17,340 nucleotides of DNA from Clostridiales bacterium (GCA_018376855.1 JAHAAN010000042.1:1-17340); one strand, 5' to 3'. Positions 1 through 8,069 are shown, numbered from the stretch's first letter. Notes: generated by a model not told the origin, from the letters alone. Translations and numbers: made by a program.

Positions 1-1
1 A

Positions 2-25
2 AAATCTGCTAAGAAAAAAGCTTGA
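2..25 (+). CDS. Possible C-terminal tail of an upstream gene (partial)
   Basis: Frame 2 reads a short lysine- and alanine-rich tail (KSAKKKA) ending in TGA at 23-25. Basic tails of this kind are common on SecF-type membrane proteins, and secD-secF often lies directly before recJ in Clostridia. Seven codons cannot prove coding, so the assignment rests on expected gene order only. Confidence 0.25.
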   Translation, partial: KSAKKKA

Positions 26-45
26 GCGCTTTGATAGTTTCCATG

Positions 46-76
46 ATCCCTTCAATGGCGAGAGCGTTGAAGGGAT
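46..76 (+). terminator. Perfect hairpin before recJ, possible weak terminator
   Basis: ATCCCTTCAA (46-55) pairs perfectly with TTGAAGGGAT (67-76), and a further T-G and G-C pair close a seven-base loop. Only three T residues follow the stem, so it is a poor intrinsic terminator. It may terminate the upstream gene weakly, protect an mRNA end, or partly separate recJ from the genes before it. It ends about 14 bases before the recJ ribosome binding site. Confidence 0.4.
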
Positions 77-100
77 TTCATCATATTCCGGAGGTTTTGT

Positions 101-2545
101 ATGCCTGTTGTATTGCAGCCTAATGTTAAAAGCTCTGAGCTGGATGTGAATCGGATTGCACAGATAGCTGCGGAGCTTCATATTGTTCGGCCGTTGGCAG
201 AGATTATGTATACGCGCGGATTTACAGATCCGGACAGTGCGCGGCGCTTTTTATTTGAAACGGATCCGCTTCATGAGCCTGAATTGCTGCGCGGTATGAG
301 CGAGGCGGCAGCGTGCATTCGGAAGGCGGTGGAGACAGGCGAAAAGATCGTCGTTTACGGAGATTATGATGTGGACGGTGTTTGCGCAACAGCAATTTTA
401 TTTTTGGCTTTGCATGCGATGGGGGCGGAGGTTTCCTATTATATTCCTTCCCGCAAGGAAGAAGGCTATGGCTTGAACATGGCAGCGGCGCAGGAGCTTG
501 TGCGGCAGTATGAGCTGATTATTACGGTGGATTGCGGGATTTCCTCCAAGGAGGAGGTTCGCGCGGTTCAGGAGGCAGGAGGTAAGATCATTGTGACGGA
601 TCATCACAGTCTGCCGCCGGAGCTGCCGCAATGCTGTATTATTAACCCTAAATTGCAGGATCAGCAATATCCGTTTACGGAGCTTTGCGGCGCTGGAGTG
701 GCTTTCAAGCTGGCAACCTGTTTGTTAGGGCAGGCGGCGCTGGAGCTGGCGGATCTTGCGGCGATTGCTACGATTGCGGATATGGTTCCGCTGGAAGGCG
801 AAAACAGAACTGTTGTTAAGATGGGGCTGGAGCATATTAACCGAAAAACACGGCCCGGATTATTAGCGTTGATCCGTGCTGCGGAGCTGGTGCCGGGAGA
901 GATCCAAGCTTCCAATATTGCTTTTAAAATTGCGCCCTGCATCAATGCGGCGGGCAGATTAGAGACTGCGCAGAGGGCTTTGGAGCTGCTGCTTGGCATC
1001 GGCGACATTGAACAGCGGGCGGCCGAGCTGGTTGCAGTCAATCAAAAAAGACAGACGATTGAAGCTCAAATCGCCGCGGAAGCGATACAGATGGCGATTT
1101 CTTCCGGTCAGGTAAGAGAACGGAAAATTTTGATCTTAGCCGGAGAGGGCTGGGATAAAGGCGTGATCGGAATTGTAGCCTCCCGCTTAGTGGAACGGTT
1201 TCATCGCCCCTGTATTGTTTTTTCCATAGAGGGGCAAACGGCCACAGGATCTGCGCGCAGCATAACGGGAATCAATATATTTGAACTGCTTCAGCAAAAT
1301 GCGGAGCTGTTTATAAAATTCGGCGGCCATGAGATGGCCGCAGGTATGACCCTTCCTATTGACAATTTGCCGCTTTTATTGGATAATCTTGATGAGACGA
1401 TCAAACAAACGGCTGATGAAAAATGCTTTTTTCCGATCGTTCGGTATGATGCCAGAGCCTGCGTTTCGGAGATCAACGTAAAACTGTGCGAACAGCTGCG
1501 GCTTCTTGAGCCGTGCGGTTTGGGAAATCCTGCGCCGAAGTTTCGCTTGGATGGGCTGTTAGCATCTAACCGGCATGTGATCGGGAAGCGCGGCGACCAT
1601 TTGAAAATCGGCTTTTGTGATTGTGCAGCGTCGATTGAAGGCTTGGCATTTCGCTATGAAAGCATGGGGATAGATGTTCGGGACGGCTTTTCATATAACG
1701 TGATAGGCGTGCCGATGGTCAGCACATTTAATCATGTTACGAGCGTTTCATTGAAGCTCGATGCGGTGCGTCAGGTCAGGGATCTGAAAAAGCTGTGTGA
1801 AAAGATTGATTTGCTGGACGAACGCCTTACCGGTACCTTTTTGGAACAGCTGATGTACGGCGGGGAAGACGTTTGCAGCGGCAATGTTTTTGATGACGAA
1901 GAAGAGTTTATGGATGAAATGCTGTCTTTGCTGATGGAGGATGTAGCGGGAACATTTATTTTGTGTTCGCATCCGGCAGCGGCGAAAAGAATAGCGGCCT
2001 TTATTTTTGAGAATTCACCCCGCACGGATATTGCCTTTTTTGATACGGTAAACTGTGATAACGGGTATAATACCCTTCTGATAGGAGCCGACATTGAAAC
2101 GGTGAATTTGGGAGCTTGCAGAAATATTTTGCTGTGCGATGCTGTAGGCTCGCATGTTGTAAACGCTTTGGCGGAGCGTGCGCCCCATGCGGAAATTCTG
2201 CTGCTGCAAAACGATATGCAGGCGCTGCTTTCGGCATTGCCGAAGGGGTATGCGGATATTTCAAGACAAACGTTTGCCGAAATATATAAAGCAGTGCGGG
2301 CACATTGCTTAAAAGGCGGGATTTATTCGGATATGGTAGCTCTGGAGGACGCATTATGCAAGGAGCGGATGACATTGAACCGGGCGTTGCTTCATGTAGC
2401 GATTCCTGTGTTTGTGCAGTTAGGATTCATTAAAATTGTGGAGCAGGAGGATAAGATCGGGCTGCGGCTTGCTGAAAATATGCGCCCGACACCTTTAACG
2501 CAGAGTGAGTTTTACAGGAATATGGCGGATTGTATTTCTGTATAA
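101..2545 (+). CDS. recJ: Single-stranded-DNA-specific exonuclease RecJ
   Basis: RecJ degrades single-stranded DNA 5' to 3' in recombinational and mismatch repair, using divalent metals. The DHH phosphoesterase core is intact: GDYDVDG (residues 87-93), TVDCG (142-146) and the signature DHH (167-169). INAAGRL (281-287), WDKGVIGIVASRL (351-363) and the DHHA1 motif FGGHEMAAG (407-415) follow. An OB-like region comes next, and then a long C-terminal extension to residue 814, as in Gram-positive RecJ proteins, which are longer than the roughly 580-residue proteobacterial form. The start is set by GGAGG at 90-94, six bases before the ATG. The gene leads a closely packed set in which apt begins 36 bases after its stop. 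Family assignment is secure; I did not assign a function to the C-terminal region. Confidence 0.97.
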   Translation: MPVVLQPNVKSSELDVNRIAQIAAELHIVRPLAEIMYTRGFTDPDSARRFLFETDPLHEPELLRGMSEAAACIRKAVETGEKIVVYGDYDVDGVCATAILFLALHAMGAEVSYYIPSRKEEGYGLNMAAAQELVRQYELIITVDCGISSKEEVRAVQEAGGKIIVTDHHSLPPELPQCCIINPKLQDQQYPFTELCGAGVAFKLATCLLGQAALELADLAAIATIADMVPLEGENRTVVKMGLEHINRKTRPGLLALIRAAELVPGEIQASNIAFKIAPCINAAGRLETAQRALELLLGIGDIEQRAAELVAVNQKRQTIEAQIAAEAIQMAISSGQVRERKILILAGEGWDKGVIGIVASRLVERFHRPCIVFSIEGQTATGSARSITGINIFELLQQNAELFIKFGGHEMAAGMTLPIDNLPLLLDNLDETIKQTADEKCFFPIVRYDARACVSEINVKLCEQLRLLEPCGLGNPAPKFRLDGLLASNRHVIGKRGDHLKIGFCDCAASIEGLAFRYESMGIDVRDGFSYNVIGVPMVSTFNHVTSVSLKLDAVRQVRDLKKLCEKIDLLDERLTGTFLEQLMYGGEDVCSGNVFDDEEEFMDEMLSLLMEDVAGTFILCSHPAAAKRIAAFIFENSPRTDIAFFDTVNCDNGYNTLLIGADIETVNLGACRNILLCDAVGSHVVNALAERAPHAEILLLQNDMQALLSALPKGYADISRQTFAEIYKAVRAHCLKGGIYSDMVALEDALCKERMTLNRALLHVAIPVFVQLGFIKIVEQEDKIGLRLAENMRPTPLTQSEFYRNMADCISV

Positions 2546-2581
2546 AATATGTGGCCGCAGTACGGCAGAAAGGGAATGTTT

Positions 2582-3094
2582 ATGAGCTTAAAGGAGAAAA
2601 TCAGAGTCGTGCCGGATTATCCCAAGCAGGGGATAAGATTTTTAGACGTAACCACTTTATTTCAGGATGCTGACGGATTTGCGGAATTGATTGAGCGGAT
2701 GAAGCAAAAACTGGAGGGTATAGAGGTTGATATAGTGGTCGGGCCGGAAGCGCGGGGATTTGTTTTAGGCGCTACATTGGCTTATGCTGTTCACGCCGGT
2801 TTCGTTCCTGCGCGAAAGCCGAACCGCTTGCCGTGCGAGACGGTCAAATGCGATTTTTCCTACGGGCATAGTGTAGAAACGCTTGAAATGCATAAGGACG
2901 CGATCAAGCCGGGGCAGAAGGTCGTAGTGGTTGACGATCTTTTAGGCACCGGCAGCACTGCGCTTGCTGCTTGCCGTTTGGTTGAAAAATTGGGCGGAGA
3001 AGTGACGGCAGTTCTGTTTGCAATGGAAAATACAATGTTGGACGGTATCAAAAATTTGGCGGCTTATCATGTGGAGACGATTATTAAATTCTAA
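2582..3094 (+). CDS. apt: Adenine phosphoribosyltransferase
   Basis: Apt makes AMP and pyrophosphate from adenine and PRPP in cytosolic purine salvage. The PRPP-binding motif is VVVVDDLLGTGST (residues 114-126), and GPEARGF (54-60), RKPNRLP (78-84) and YGHSVETLEMH (94-104) match conserved Apt segments. I chose the ATG at 2582, giving 170 residues, the usual family length and the usual N-terminus (MSLKEKIRVVPDYPKQGI). A purine-rich AGAAAGGGA at 2567-2575 lies about seven bases upstream. The in-frame ATG at 2549, three bases after the recJ stop, would add eleven atypical residues and has no ribosome binding site. The gene lies between recJ and the alarmone enzyme. Confidence 0.96.
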   Translation: MSLKEKIRVVPDYPKQGIRFLDVTTLFQDADGFAELIERMKQKLEGIEVDIVVGPEARGFVLGATLAYAVHAGFVPARKPNRLPCETVKCDFSYGHSVETLEMHKDAIKPGQKVVVVDDLLGTGSTALAACRLVEKLGGEVTAVLFAMENTMLDGIKNLAAYHVETIIKF

Positions 3095-3107
3095 AGGGTG
3101 AAGGATT

Positions 3108-5243
3108 ATGGAGGCATTGGTCGGAAAGGCTGAGGGAAGATATGGCGAACATGATTTAGCGGAAATCAAGCGCGCTTATGCGTTTGCGGCTCAAGCGCAT
3201 GAGGGGCAGCTGCGCGCTTCCGGTGAACCGTATATCGTGCATCCTAATATGGTGGCTCAGATTCTGGTCGAAATGTCGATGGATGCGCCTACAGTGCAGG
3301 CCGCTTTGCTGCATGACGTTGTGGAGGACACGCCGTATGAATATGGCGATATTAAGCGGCTGTTCGGGCAGGAGGTAGCGGATATCGTTGACGGCGTTAC
3401 CAAGCTTTCACGCATGAATTTTCAGAGCAGGGAAGAGCAGCAGGTGGAAAGTCTGCGAAAAATGTTTCTTGCAACCGCAAAGGACGTGCGGGTGATTTTT
3501 GTTAAGCTGGCCGATCGCCTTCATAATATTCGCACGCTATCCAATTTGCCGCATGACCGTCAGGTGGCTATCGCAAAGGAAACTCTGGAGATTTATGCGC
3601 CGCTTGCAAACCGCTTGGGTATCTACCAGATCAAATGGGAGCTTGAGGACGATTGCCTGAGATATCTTAAACCCGACGTCTATGCCAAGATCAATGAGTA
3701 CATTAACCAAAAGCGAACGGAAAGGCAGGCGTATATAGATAAAGTGATTGCCATGGTGCGTCCGAAATTAGAAGAGGTGGGCATTTATGCGGAAATCTAC
3801 GGGCGTCCTAAGCATTTTTACAGCATTTATAAAAAAATGATTGCACACGGTGTGGAAATCGATCAGATTTACGATCTGACTGCGCTGCGCATTATTGTTG
3901 AAAGCGTTCGAGACTGTTACGGCGTATTGGGAATCGTGCATACGATGTTTAAGCCTATGCCGGGCAGATTTAAGGATTATATTGCCATGCCGAAGGCAAA
4001 CATGTATCAATCGCTGCATACAACGGTGATCGGCCCGAACGGAACTCCGTTTGAAATACAGATCCGTACCCGTGAAATGCATGAAACGGCAGAGTACGGT
4101 ATTGCAGCTCATTGGAAATATAAAGAGGGCGGCAGAAAAAACGATCTGGATGCAAAGATATCATGGCTGAGAAAGATGCTTGAGTATGACCATGAAGCGC
4201 ATGATTCCAAGGAATTTGTGGAATCGGTTCGTACAGATCTGTTTGATGATGAAGTCTTTGTTTTTACGCCGCGCGGTGATGTTATTGATCTCCCAGCGGG
4301 CGCTACGCCGTTGGATTTTGCTTATTCGATTCATTCCGCAATTGGACATAAATGTATCGGGGCTAAAATTAACGGGCGTATCGTTCATTTGGATGCGCGC
4401 CTTAATACGGGCGATATTGTTGAGATATTAACGACTTCTGCGCCGCACGGCCCCAGTAGGGACTGGCTGAATATCGTTAAGACCAATGAGGCGAAAAGCA
4501 AAATCCGGCAGTGGTTTAAAAAGGAGTTAAGAGAAGAAAACATTGTCAAGGGCAAGGACATGCTGGATAAAGAAGCCAAACGTCAGGGCTATACGCTGCC
4601 TGCCCTTATGAAGACAGACTGGCTGGAGCCGATTTTTGATAAATATAAATTGGCGAGCTTGGACGATTTATATGCTTCGGTCGGGTACGGAGGGCTTTCG
4701 TGCAATCAGATATTGCCGCGTCTCGTAGAGGAATACCGCAAGGCAAACCGTTTGCCCAAGGCGGAGGAACAGCAGAAGGTCAGAGCCAAGCAGCAGCATA
4801 AGGCCGGTAATGACGTTGTGGTGAAGGGAGAGCCGGATATGCTGGTGCGTTTTGCGCGCTGCTGCAATCCCGTGCCGGGAGATGATATCGTGGGGTATAT
4901 TACGCGCGGGCGAGGAGTGTCGATCCATCGAAGAGACTGCAATAACCTTTCGGATTTTGAACCGGAAAGGGAAATTTCTGTTGCGTGGTCTGATGAAGGC
5001 AACACATCCTACACCGCTTGCATACAGCTGGAGGCTTATGACCGTAACGGCGTGATCTTGGATGTTTCCAATGCGATCTATCAAATGGGATTAGCGCTTC
5101 CGTCGATCAATGCGCAGGCGAAGAACGGAATTGCGGTGCTGGATCTGACGGTGGAGATTAAAAATACAGATCAGCTAAGCCAGCTTATTCGGCAGCTGAA
5201 AAAAATAGAAGGAGTTACCGGCGTGTACCGCGCTAATAAGTAA
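3108..5243 (+). CDS. relA: Bifunctional (p)ppGpp synthetase/hydrolase (RelA/SpoT, Rsh)
   Basis: This is a long Rsh enzyme of the stringent response; it makes (p)ppGpp from ATP and GTP/GDP and hydrolyses it. The hydrolase HD domain looks active: H45, the HD pair at 69-70, ED at 73-74 and RLHNIRT at 137-143. The synthetase has YDLTALRIIV (255-264), YQSLHTTV (300-307) and FEIQIRT (315-321). RFKD at 287-290 is the RxKD form linked to bifunctional rather than synthesis-only enzymes. A TGS domain (about 382-443), the cysteine-pair RFARCCNPVPGDD segment (581-593) and a C-terminal ACT domain (about 635-711) complete the ribosome-sensing half. At 711 residues it is full length. A GGGTGAAGGA ribosome binding site overlaps the end of apt. 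Its stop lies five bases before dtd. Confidence 0.97.
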   Translation: MEALVGKAEGRYGEHDLAEIKRAYAFAAQAHEGQLRASGEPYIVHPNMVAQILVEMSMDAPTVQAALLHDVVEDTPYEYGDIKRLFGQEVADIVDGVTKLSRMNFQSREEQQVESLRKMFLATAKDVRVIFVKLADRLHNIRTLSNLPHDRQVAIAKETLEIYAPLANRLGIYQIKWELEDDCLRYLKPDVYAKINEYINQKRTERQAYIDKVIAMVRPKLEEVGIYAEIYGRPKHFYSIYKKMIAHGVEIDQIYDLTALRIIVESVRDCYGVLGIVHTMFKPMPGRFKDYIAMPKANMYQSLHTTVIGPNGTPFEIQIRTREMHETAEYGIAAHWKYKEGGRKNDLDAKISWLRKMLEYDHEAHDSKEFVESVRTDLFDDEVFVFTPRGDVIDLPAGATPLDFAYSIHSAIGHKCIGAKINGRIVHLDARLNTGDIVEILTTSAPHGPSRDWLNIVKTNEAKSKIRQWFKKELREENIVKGKDMLDKEAKRQGYTLPALMKTDWLEPIFDKYKLASLDDLYASVGYGGLSCNQILPRLVEEYRKANRLPKAEEQQKVRAKQQHKAGNDVVVKGEPDMLVRFARCCNPVPGDDIVGYITRGRGVSIHRRDCNNLSDFEPEREISVAWSDEGNTSYTACIQLEAYDRNGVILDVSNAIYQMGLALPSINAQAKNGIAVLDLTVEIKNTDQLSQLIRQLKKIEGVTGVYRANK

Positions 5244-5248
5244 GTGTT

Positions 5249-5698
5249 ATGAGAGCAGTCGTTCAGCGTTGTTTGAAGGCAAGTGTGACGGTTGAGGGAA
5301 AAGAAATCAGCAGTATTGGCGCAGGTATGGCAGTGCTGCTGGGTGTTGAGAAAGACGATAGTGAAGAGGATGTACGGTATATTGTTGAAAAGCTGGCAAC
5401 ATTGAGAATTTTTGAGGATGAGAACGGGAAGATGAATCTTGATCTTCTTCAAGTGCAGGGGGAGCTTCTGCTTGTTTCTCAGTTTACGCTCTGCGGAGAT
5501 GCCAGAAAGGGCAGAAGGCCGGATTATATGCAGGCGGCGTCTTCTGTGCAGGCAAGGCAGTTTTACGAAACGGCTGTGCAGCGGTTGAGGCAAAAGGGAA
5601 TTTCTGTGCAGTGCGGGGAGTTTGGCGTAGACATGAAGCTGATGCTGGTCAATGACGGACCGGTTACGATTCTTTTAGACAGCAAAAAAGCATTTTAG
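5249..5698 (+). CDS. dtd: D-aminoacyl-tRNA deacylase
   Basis: Dtd removes D-amino acids (and glycine mischarged on tRNA-Ala) from tRNA. The two family signatures are present: SQFTLCGDARKGRRP (residues 77-91, with the catalytic Thr at 80) and the cross-subunit GPVT motif (137-140). Its 149 residues match the usual length. The ATG is five bases after the rsh stop and has no clear Shine-Dalgarno, so it is probably translated by coupling to rsh. The order relA-dtd is common in Bacillota. Confidence 0.96.
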   Translation: MRAVVQRCLKASVTVEGKEISSIGAGMAVLLGVEKDDSEEDVRYIVEKLATLRIFEDENGKMNLDLLQVQGELLLVSQFTLCGDARKGRRPDYMQAASSVQARQFYETAVQRLRQKGISVQCGEFGVDMKLMLVNDGPVTILLDSKKAF

Positions 5699-5714
5699 AA
5701 TCAGGTGGTGCTAT

Positions 5715-6338
5715 ATGGAAATTTTGTGTGCGCAAACGGGAGCGATGCAGGTAAATACATACTTATTATGGAAAAACGAACAGGCGGTGCTGATTGACCC
5801 GGGTGATGACGCAGCGGAGCTTATGGCTTGCTTGGAAGAAAAAGGGTTGACGTTGACGCATATTTTGCTGACGCACGGGCATTTTGATCATATCGGCGCA
5901 GCAGCTGAGCTTAAAGAGAAAACGGGCGCCTGTGTTTGCATCGGTGCGGAGGATGAAAGGATGCTTTCAGATCCGAAGCTGAATCTTTCGGTAAGCTTTG
6001 GGACACCGGTTCGTGCCTGCCGTGCCGACTGCCTTCTTCATGACGGCGATACGGTGGAAACGCCCGTTGCGCGGTTTCATGTAATAGCGACTCCGGGGCA
6101 TACGCCGGGCGGCGTTTGCTATATTTGCGGTGAACGCATTTTTTCGGGAGATACGCTGTTTTATTCATCGGTAGGACGAACGGATTTTCCGGGAGGCGAT
6201 CAGCAGGCCTTGTATCAATCTATTCGGGAGAAGCTGTTTGCTTTACAGGGCTATTTTGAAGTTTTTCCCGGCCATGGGAGCGCAACGACGCTTTTGCGTG
6301 AAAAGATAGAAAATCCGTTTGTCGGAAGCGGAGAATAA
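5715..6338 (+). CDS. MBL-fold metallo-hydrolase, glyoxalase II/YcbL-like
   Basis: A compact metallo-beta-lactamase-fold hydrolase of 207 residues. The metal ligands are all visible: THGHFDH (residues 53-59), His129 in TPGHTPGG, Asp146 in SGDTLF, and His187 in FPGHGS. GRTDFPGGD (154-162) is typical of the short glyoxalase-II-like GloC/YcbL group, which hydrolyses glutathione-type or other thioesters. The C-terminal glutathione-binding helices of full GloB are absent, so the natural thioester is unknown. CAGGTGG at 5702-5708 precedes the start. It is co-directional with dtd and hemZ with very short gaps, an arrangement common in Clostridia but without a proven functional link. Confidence 0.92.
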   Translation: MEILCAQTGAMQVNTYLLWKNEQAVLIDPGDDAAELMACLEEKGLTLTHILLTHGHFDHIGAAAELKEKTGACVCIGAEDERMLSDPKLNLSVSFGTPVRACRADCLLHDGDTVETPVARFHVIATPGHTPGGVCYICGERIFSGDTLFYSSVGRTDFPGGDQQALYQSIREKLFALQGYFEVFPGHGSATTLLREKIENPFVGSGE

Positions 6339-6350
6339 AGGAAGTTTACT

Positions 6351-7799
6351 ATGTTTATTTGTACGCAAACACCGGAATTTTTTAACGATCTTTCCGAAAG
6401 TATACGAGCATTTTATCCTGAAGCGGAATTGGAAATGACGGAGCTTCCGAATTCTGATGATGACGGGATTTTGCACACAATGGAGCTTTGCGGCGGTTAT
6501 GCTGTCAGCAAGGCGGTGTTGATGCGGCACGGAACGGCAAAGGGCGAACAGACGGTTCGGATGCCGCTGGGCGCAGGCGCTCTTGCGGTGAAACGCAGCC
6601 GAAAAAGAAGCGCCAAGCTTTCGGTGTTTTATCTGCTGCGGGAACATACGGGCAAGCAGCTTCCGTGGGGTTCGCTCACAGGGATTCGCCCTACAAGACT
6701 GATCTACGAGCGGGAGAAAATGCCCAAGGGAGAGATCGAGAGGGAGCTTCATGAGGTTTTCGGTGTTGATGTCAGCAAAATTAAACTGCTCAGCAGGATT
6801 ATAGAGGTTCAAGCGCCGTTTATTCAGCCGGCAGAAGATGAGGTTGATATTTATGTAGGGATTCCGTTTTGCGCTACAAGATGCGTGTACTGTTCGTTTG
6901 CGACATTGGATGCAACGAAGCATTTTCTCATTCCGCAATATATGGATGCATTGCTGTGGGAGATCAAGCAGACGGCGCAGCTTTTGAAGAATATGGGCAA
7001 AAGAATTCGCTGCCTGTATATCGGCGGCGGAACGCCCACCGCGCTGCCGGAGGCGGAATTTTCCCGGCTTATGCAGGCGTGTGCCGAGCAGCTTGCGCCT
7101 TCTTTGGAATTTACGGTTGAGGCAGGGCGGCCTGATACCATCAGCCGTGAAAAATTGTTGGCGGCAAAAGCGGCGGGCGTGCGAAGAATCAGCATCAATC
7201 CGCAGACAATGAACGACTGCACATTGGAACTGATCGGAAGGCATCACAGCGCGCAGGAGATCGTTGCATGCTTTGCAATGGCAAGGCAGATCGGCTTTGA
7301 AACGATCAACGCAGATTTGATTGCCGGTCTGCCCGGTGAAAACGAAGAGATGTTTGTGCAGTCGCTTCACGAGGTAATCGCTTTAGCGCCGGAAAATATC
7401 ACGGTGCATACGCTTTCCGTTAAGAAGGGCTCGCGCTTGGCAGAGGGGAAAGACGGCTTTTTCATGCCGCCGGAGGAAGAAGTTAAAGCCATGGTGGAGG
7501 GAGCGAACGCTGTTTTGCAGCAGCAGGACTTTTTGCCGTATTACCTTTATCGGCAGAAGTATCAGAGCGGTAACTTGGAAAATGTCGGTTATGCGAAGGA
7601 GGGTCATGTCGGCATTTATAATATTGATATGATGGAGGAAACCACCAGCATTTGCGCGTTGGGGGCGGGAGCGATTTCTAAGCGCGTGTTTGGCGCCGAG
7701 CACCGAATTGAGCGCGCGCCGAACTGCAAAAGCATCTATGATTATATCGCCCGCATTGAAGAAATGATTGAACGCAAGAAAAAGCTGTTTGCAGATTGA
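6351..7799 (+). CDS. hemZ: Radical SAM coproporphyrinogen III dehydrogenase-like protein HemZ
   Basis: A radical SAM protein of the HemN/HemZ group. The 4Fe-4S cluster motif is CATRCVYC (Cys174, Cys178 and Cys181), followed by the SAM-binding GGGTPT (225-230) and the HemZ-like EAGRPDTI (257-264). The first 165 residues are the extra N-terminal region that separates HemZ from HemN and HemW. By family, it would oxidatively decarboxylate coproporphyrinogen III without oxygen; the in vivo role of HemZ is less settled than that of HemN. No other haem gene is in the window, so the role is inferred. AAAGGAAG at 6337-6344 overlaps the previous stop. It is the last gene before the T-box leader. Confidence 0.93.
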   Translation: MFICTQTPEFFNDLSESIRAFYPEAELEMTELPNSDDDGILHTMELCGGYAVSKAVLMRHGTAKGEQTVRMPLGAGALAVKRSRKRSAKLSVFYLLREHTGKQLPWGSLTGIRPTRLIYEREKMPKGEIERELHEVFGVDVSKIKLLSRIIEVQAPFIQPAEDEVDIYVGIPFCATRCVYCSFATLDATKHFLIPQYMDALLWEIKQTAQLLKNMGKRIRCLYIGGGTPTALPEAEFSRLMQACAEQLAPSLEFTVEAGRPDTISREKLLAAKAAGVRRISINPQTMNDCTLELIGRHHSAQEIVACFAMARQIGFETINADLIAGLPGENEEMFVQSLHEVIALAPENITVHTLSVKKGSRLAEGKDGFFMPPEEEVKAMVEGANAVLQQQDFLPYYLYRQKYQSGNLENVGYAKEGHVGIYNIDMMEETTSICALGAGAISKRVFGAEHRIERAPNCKSIYDYIARIEEMIERKKKLFAD

Positions 7800-7816
7800 A
7801 ATTTATGCGAAAGCGC

Positions 7817-7845
7817 TTGCAAAATATCCGTATATCCGTTAGAAT
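7817..7845 (+). promoter_or_regulatory. Sigma-A-type promoter of the hisS-aspS T-box leader
   Basis: TTGCAA (7817-7822) and TAGAAT (7840-7845) are separated by exactly 17 bases. Transcription would start near 7852, just before the first T-box elements. The -35 hexamer overlaps the palindrome AAGCGCTT (7811-7818). There is no clear terminator after hemZ, so some read-through from the upstream operon is possible. Confidence 0.75.
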
Positions 7846-7851
7846 AACAGC

Positions 7852-8069
7852 AAAAGTTTAAAACAATGAAGAGGAAAAGTCAAATTCAATGCGCTTTAAG
7901 CGAGCGAAGGCGGGTGTGAGCTTCGCAGCGGCAGAATTTGCGGGGACAGCCTCGGAGCGGCGAAAGCCCGCGTGAGATGCGTTATCGTTTCTGTAAGTTG
8001 TGTTTTGGCACAAGAAATAGGGTGGCACCACGGTCTTATCCGTCCCTTGATCGGTGCTTTTTTATTTTT
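7852..8069 (+). promoter_or_regulatory. T-box riboswitch upstream of hisS-aspS
   Basis: A T-box leader senses uncharged tRNA and lets transcription continue into synthetase genes. The T-box sequence AGGGTGGCACCACGG is at 8019-8033. Stem I folds well: GAGG 7871-7874 with CCTC 7950-7953, CAAATTC 7881-7887 with GAATTTG 7934-7940, CGCT 7892-7895 with AGCG 7927-7930, and GCGAAG 7904-7909 with CTTCGC 7921-7926. The apical loop carries GGGTGTGAG. A GNRA hairpin lies at 7957-7971 and Stem III is TTGTG/CACAA (7998-8013). In the antiterminator, AGGG (8019-8022) pairs with CCCT (8044-8047) and ACGG (8030-8033) with CCGT (8040-8043), leaving UGGCACC as the tRNA-binding bulge. The specifier loop 7941-7949 contains GAC (Asp) and no His codon. 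Confidence 0.95.
8025..8069 (+). terminator. Rho-independent terminator of the T-box leader
   Basis: GCACC (8025-8029) pairs with GGTGC (8053-8057), stacked on ACGG/CCGT (8030-8033 with 8040-8043), with a nine-base bulge on the 3' side. Six T residues, an A and five more T residues follow (8058-8069). It is mutually exclusive with the antiterminator because both use the ACC of the T-box bulge region. The run of T residues ends directly before the hisS ribosome binding site. Confidence 0.85.

Noticed and set aside
2549..2581. Earlier in-frame ATG for apt
   Set aside because: It has no ribosome binding site and adds residues not seen at Apt N-termini. The ATG at 2582 gives the standard length.
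6243..7370. 375-codon open frame on the minus strand opposite hemZ
   Set aside because: The sense strand carries clear HemZ motifs. The antisense product is rich in Arg, His, Leu and Cys with no recognisable domain, as expected of a shadow frame in this base composition.
8009..8011. CAC triplet as a His specifier of the T-box
   Set aside because: It is in the 3' arm of Stem III (TTGTG/CACAA), outside the specifier loop of Stem I.
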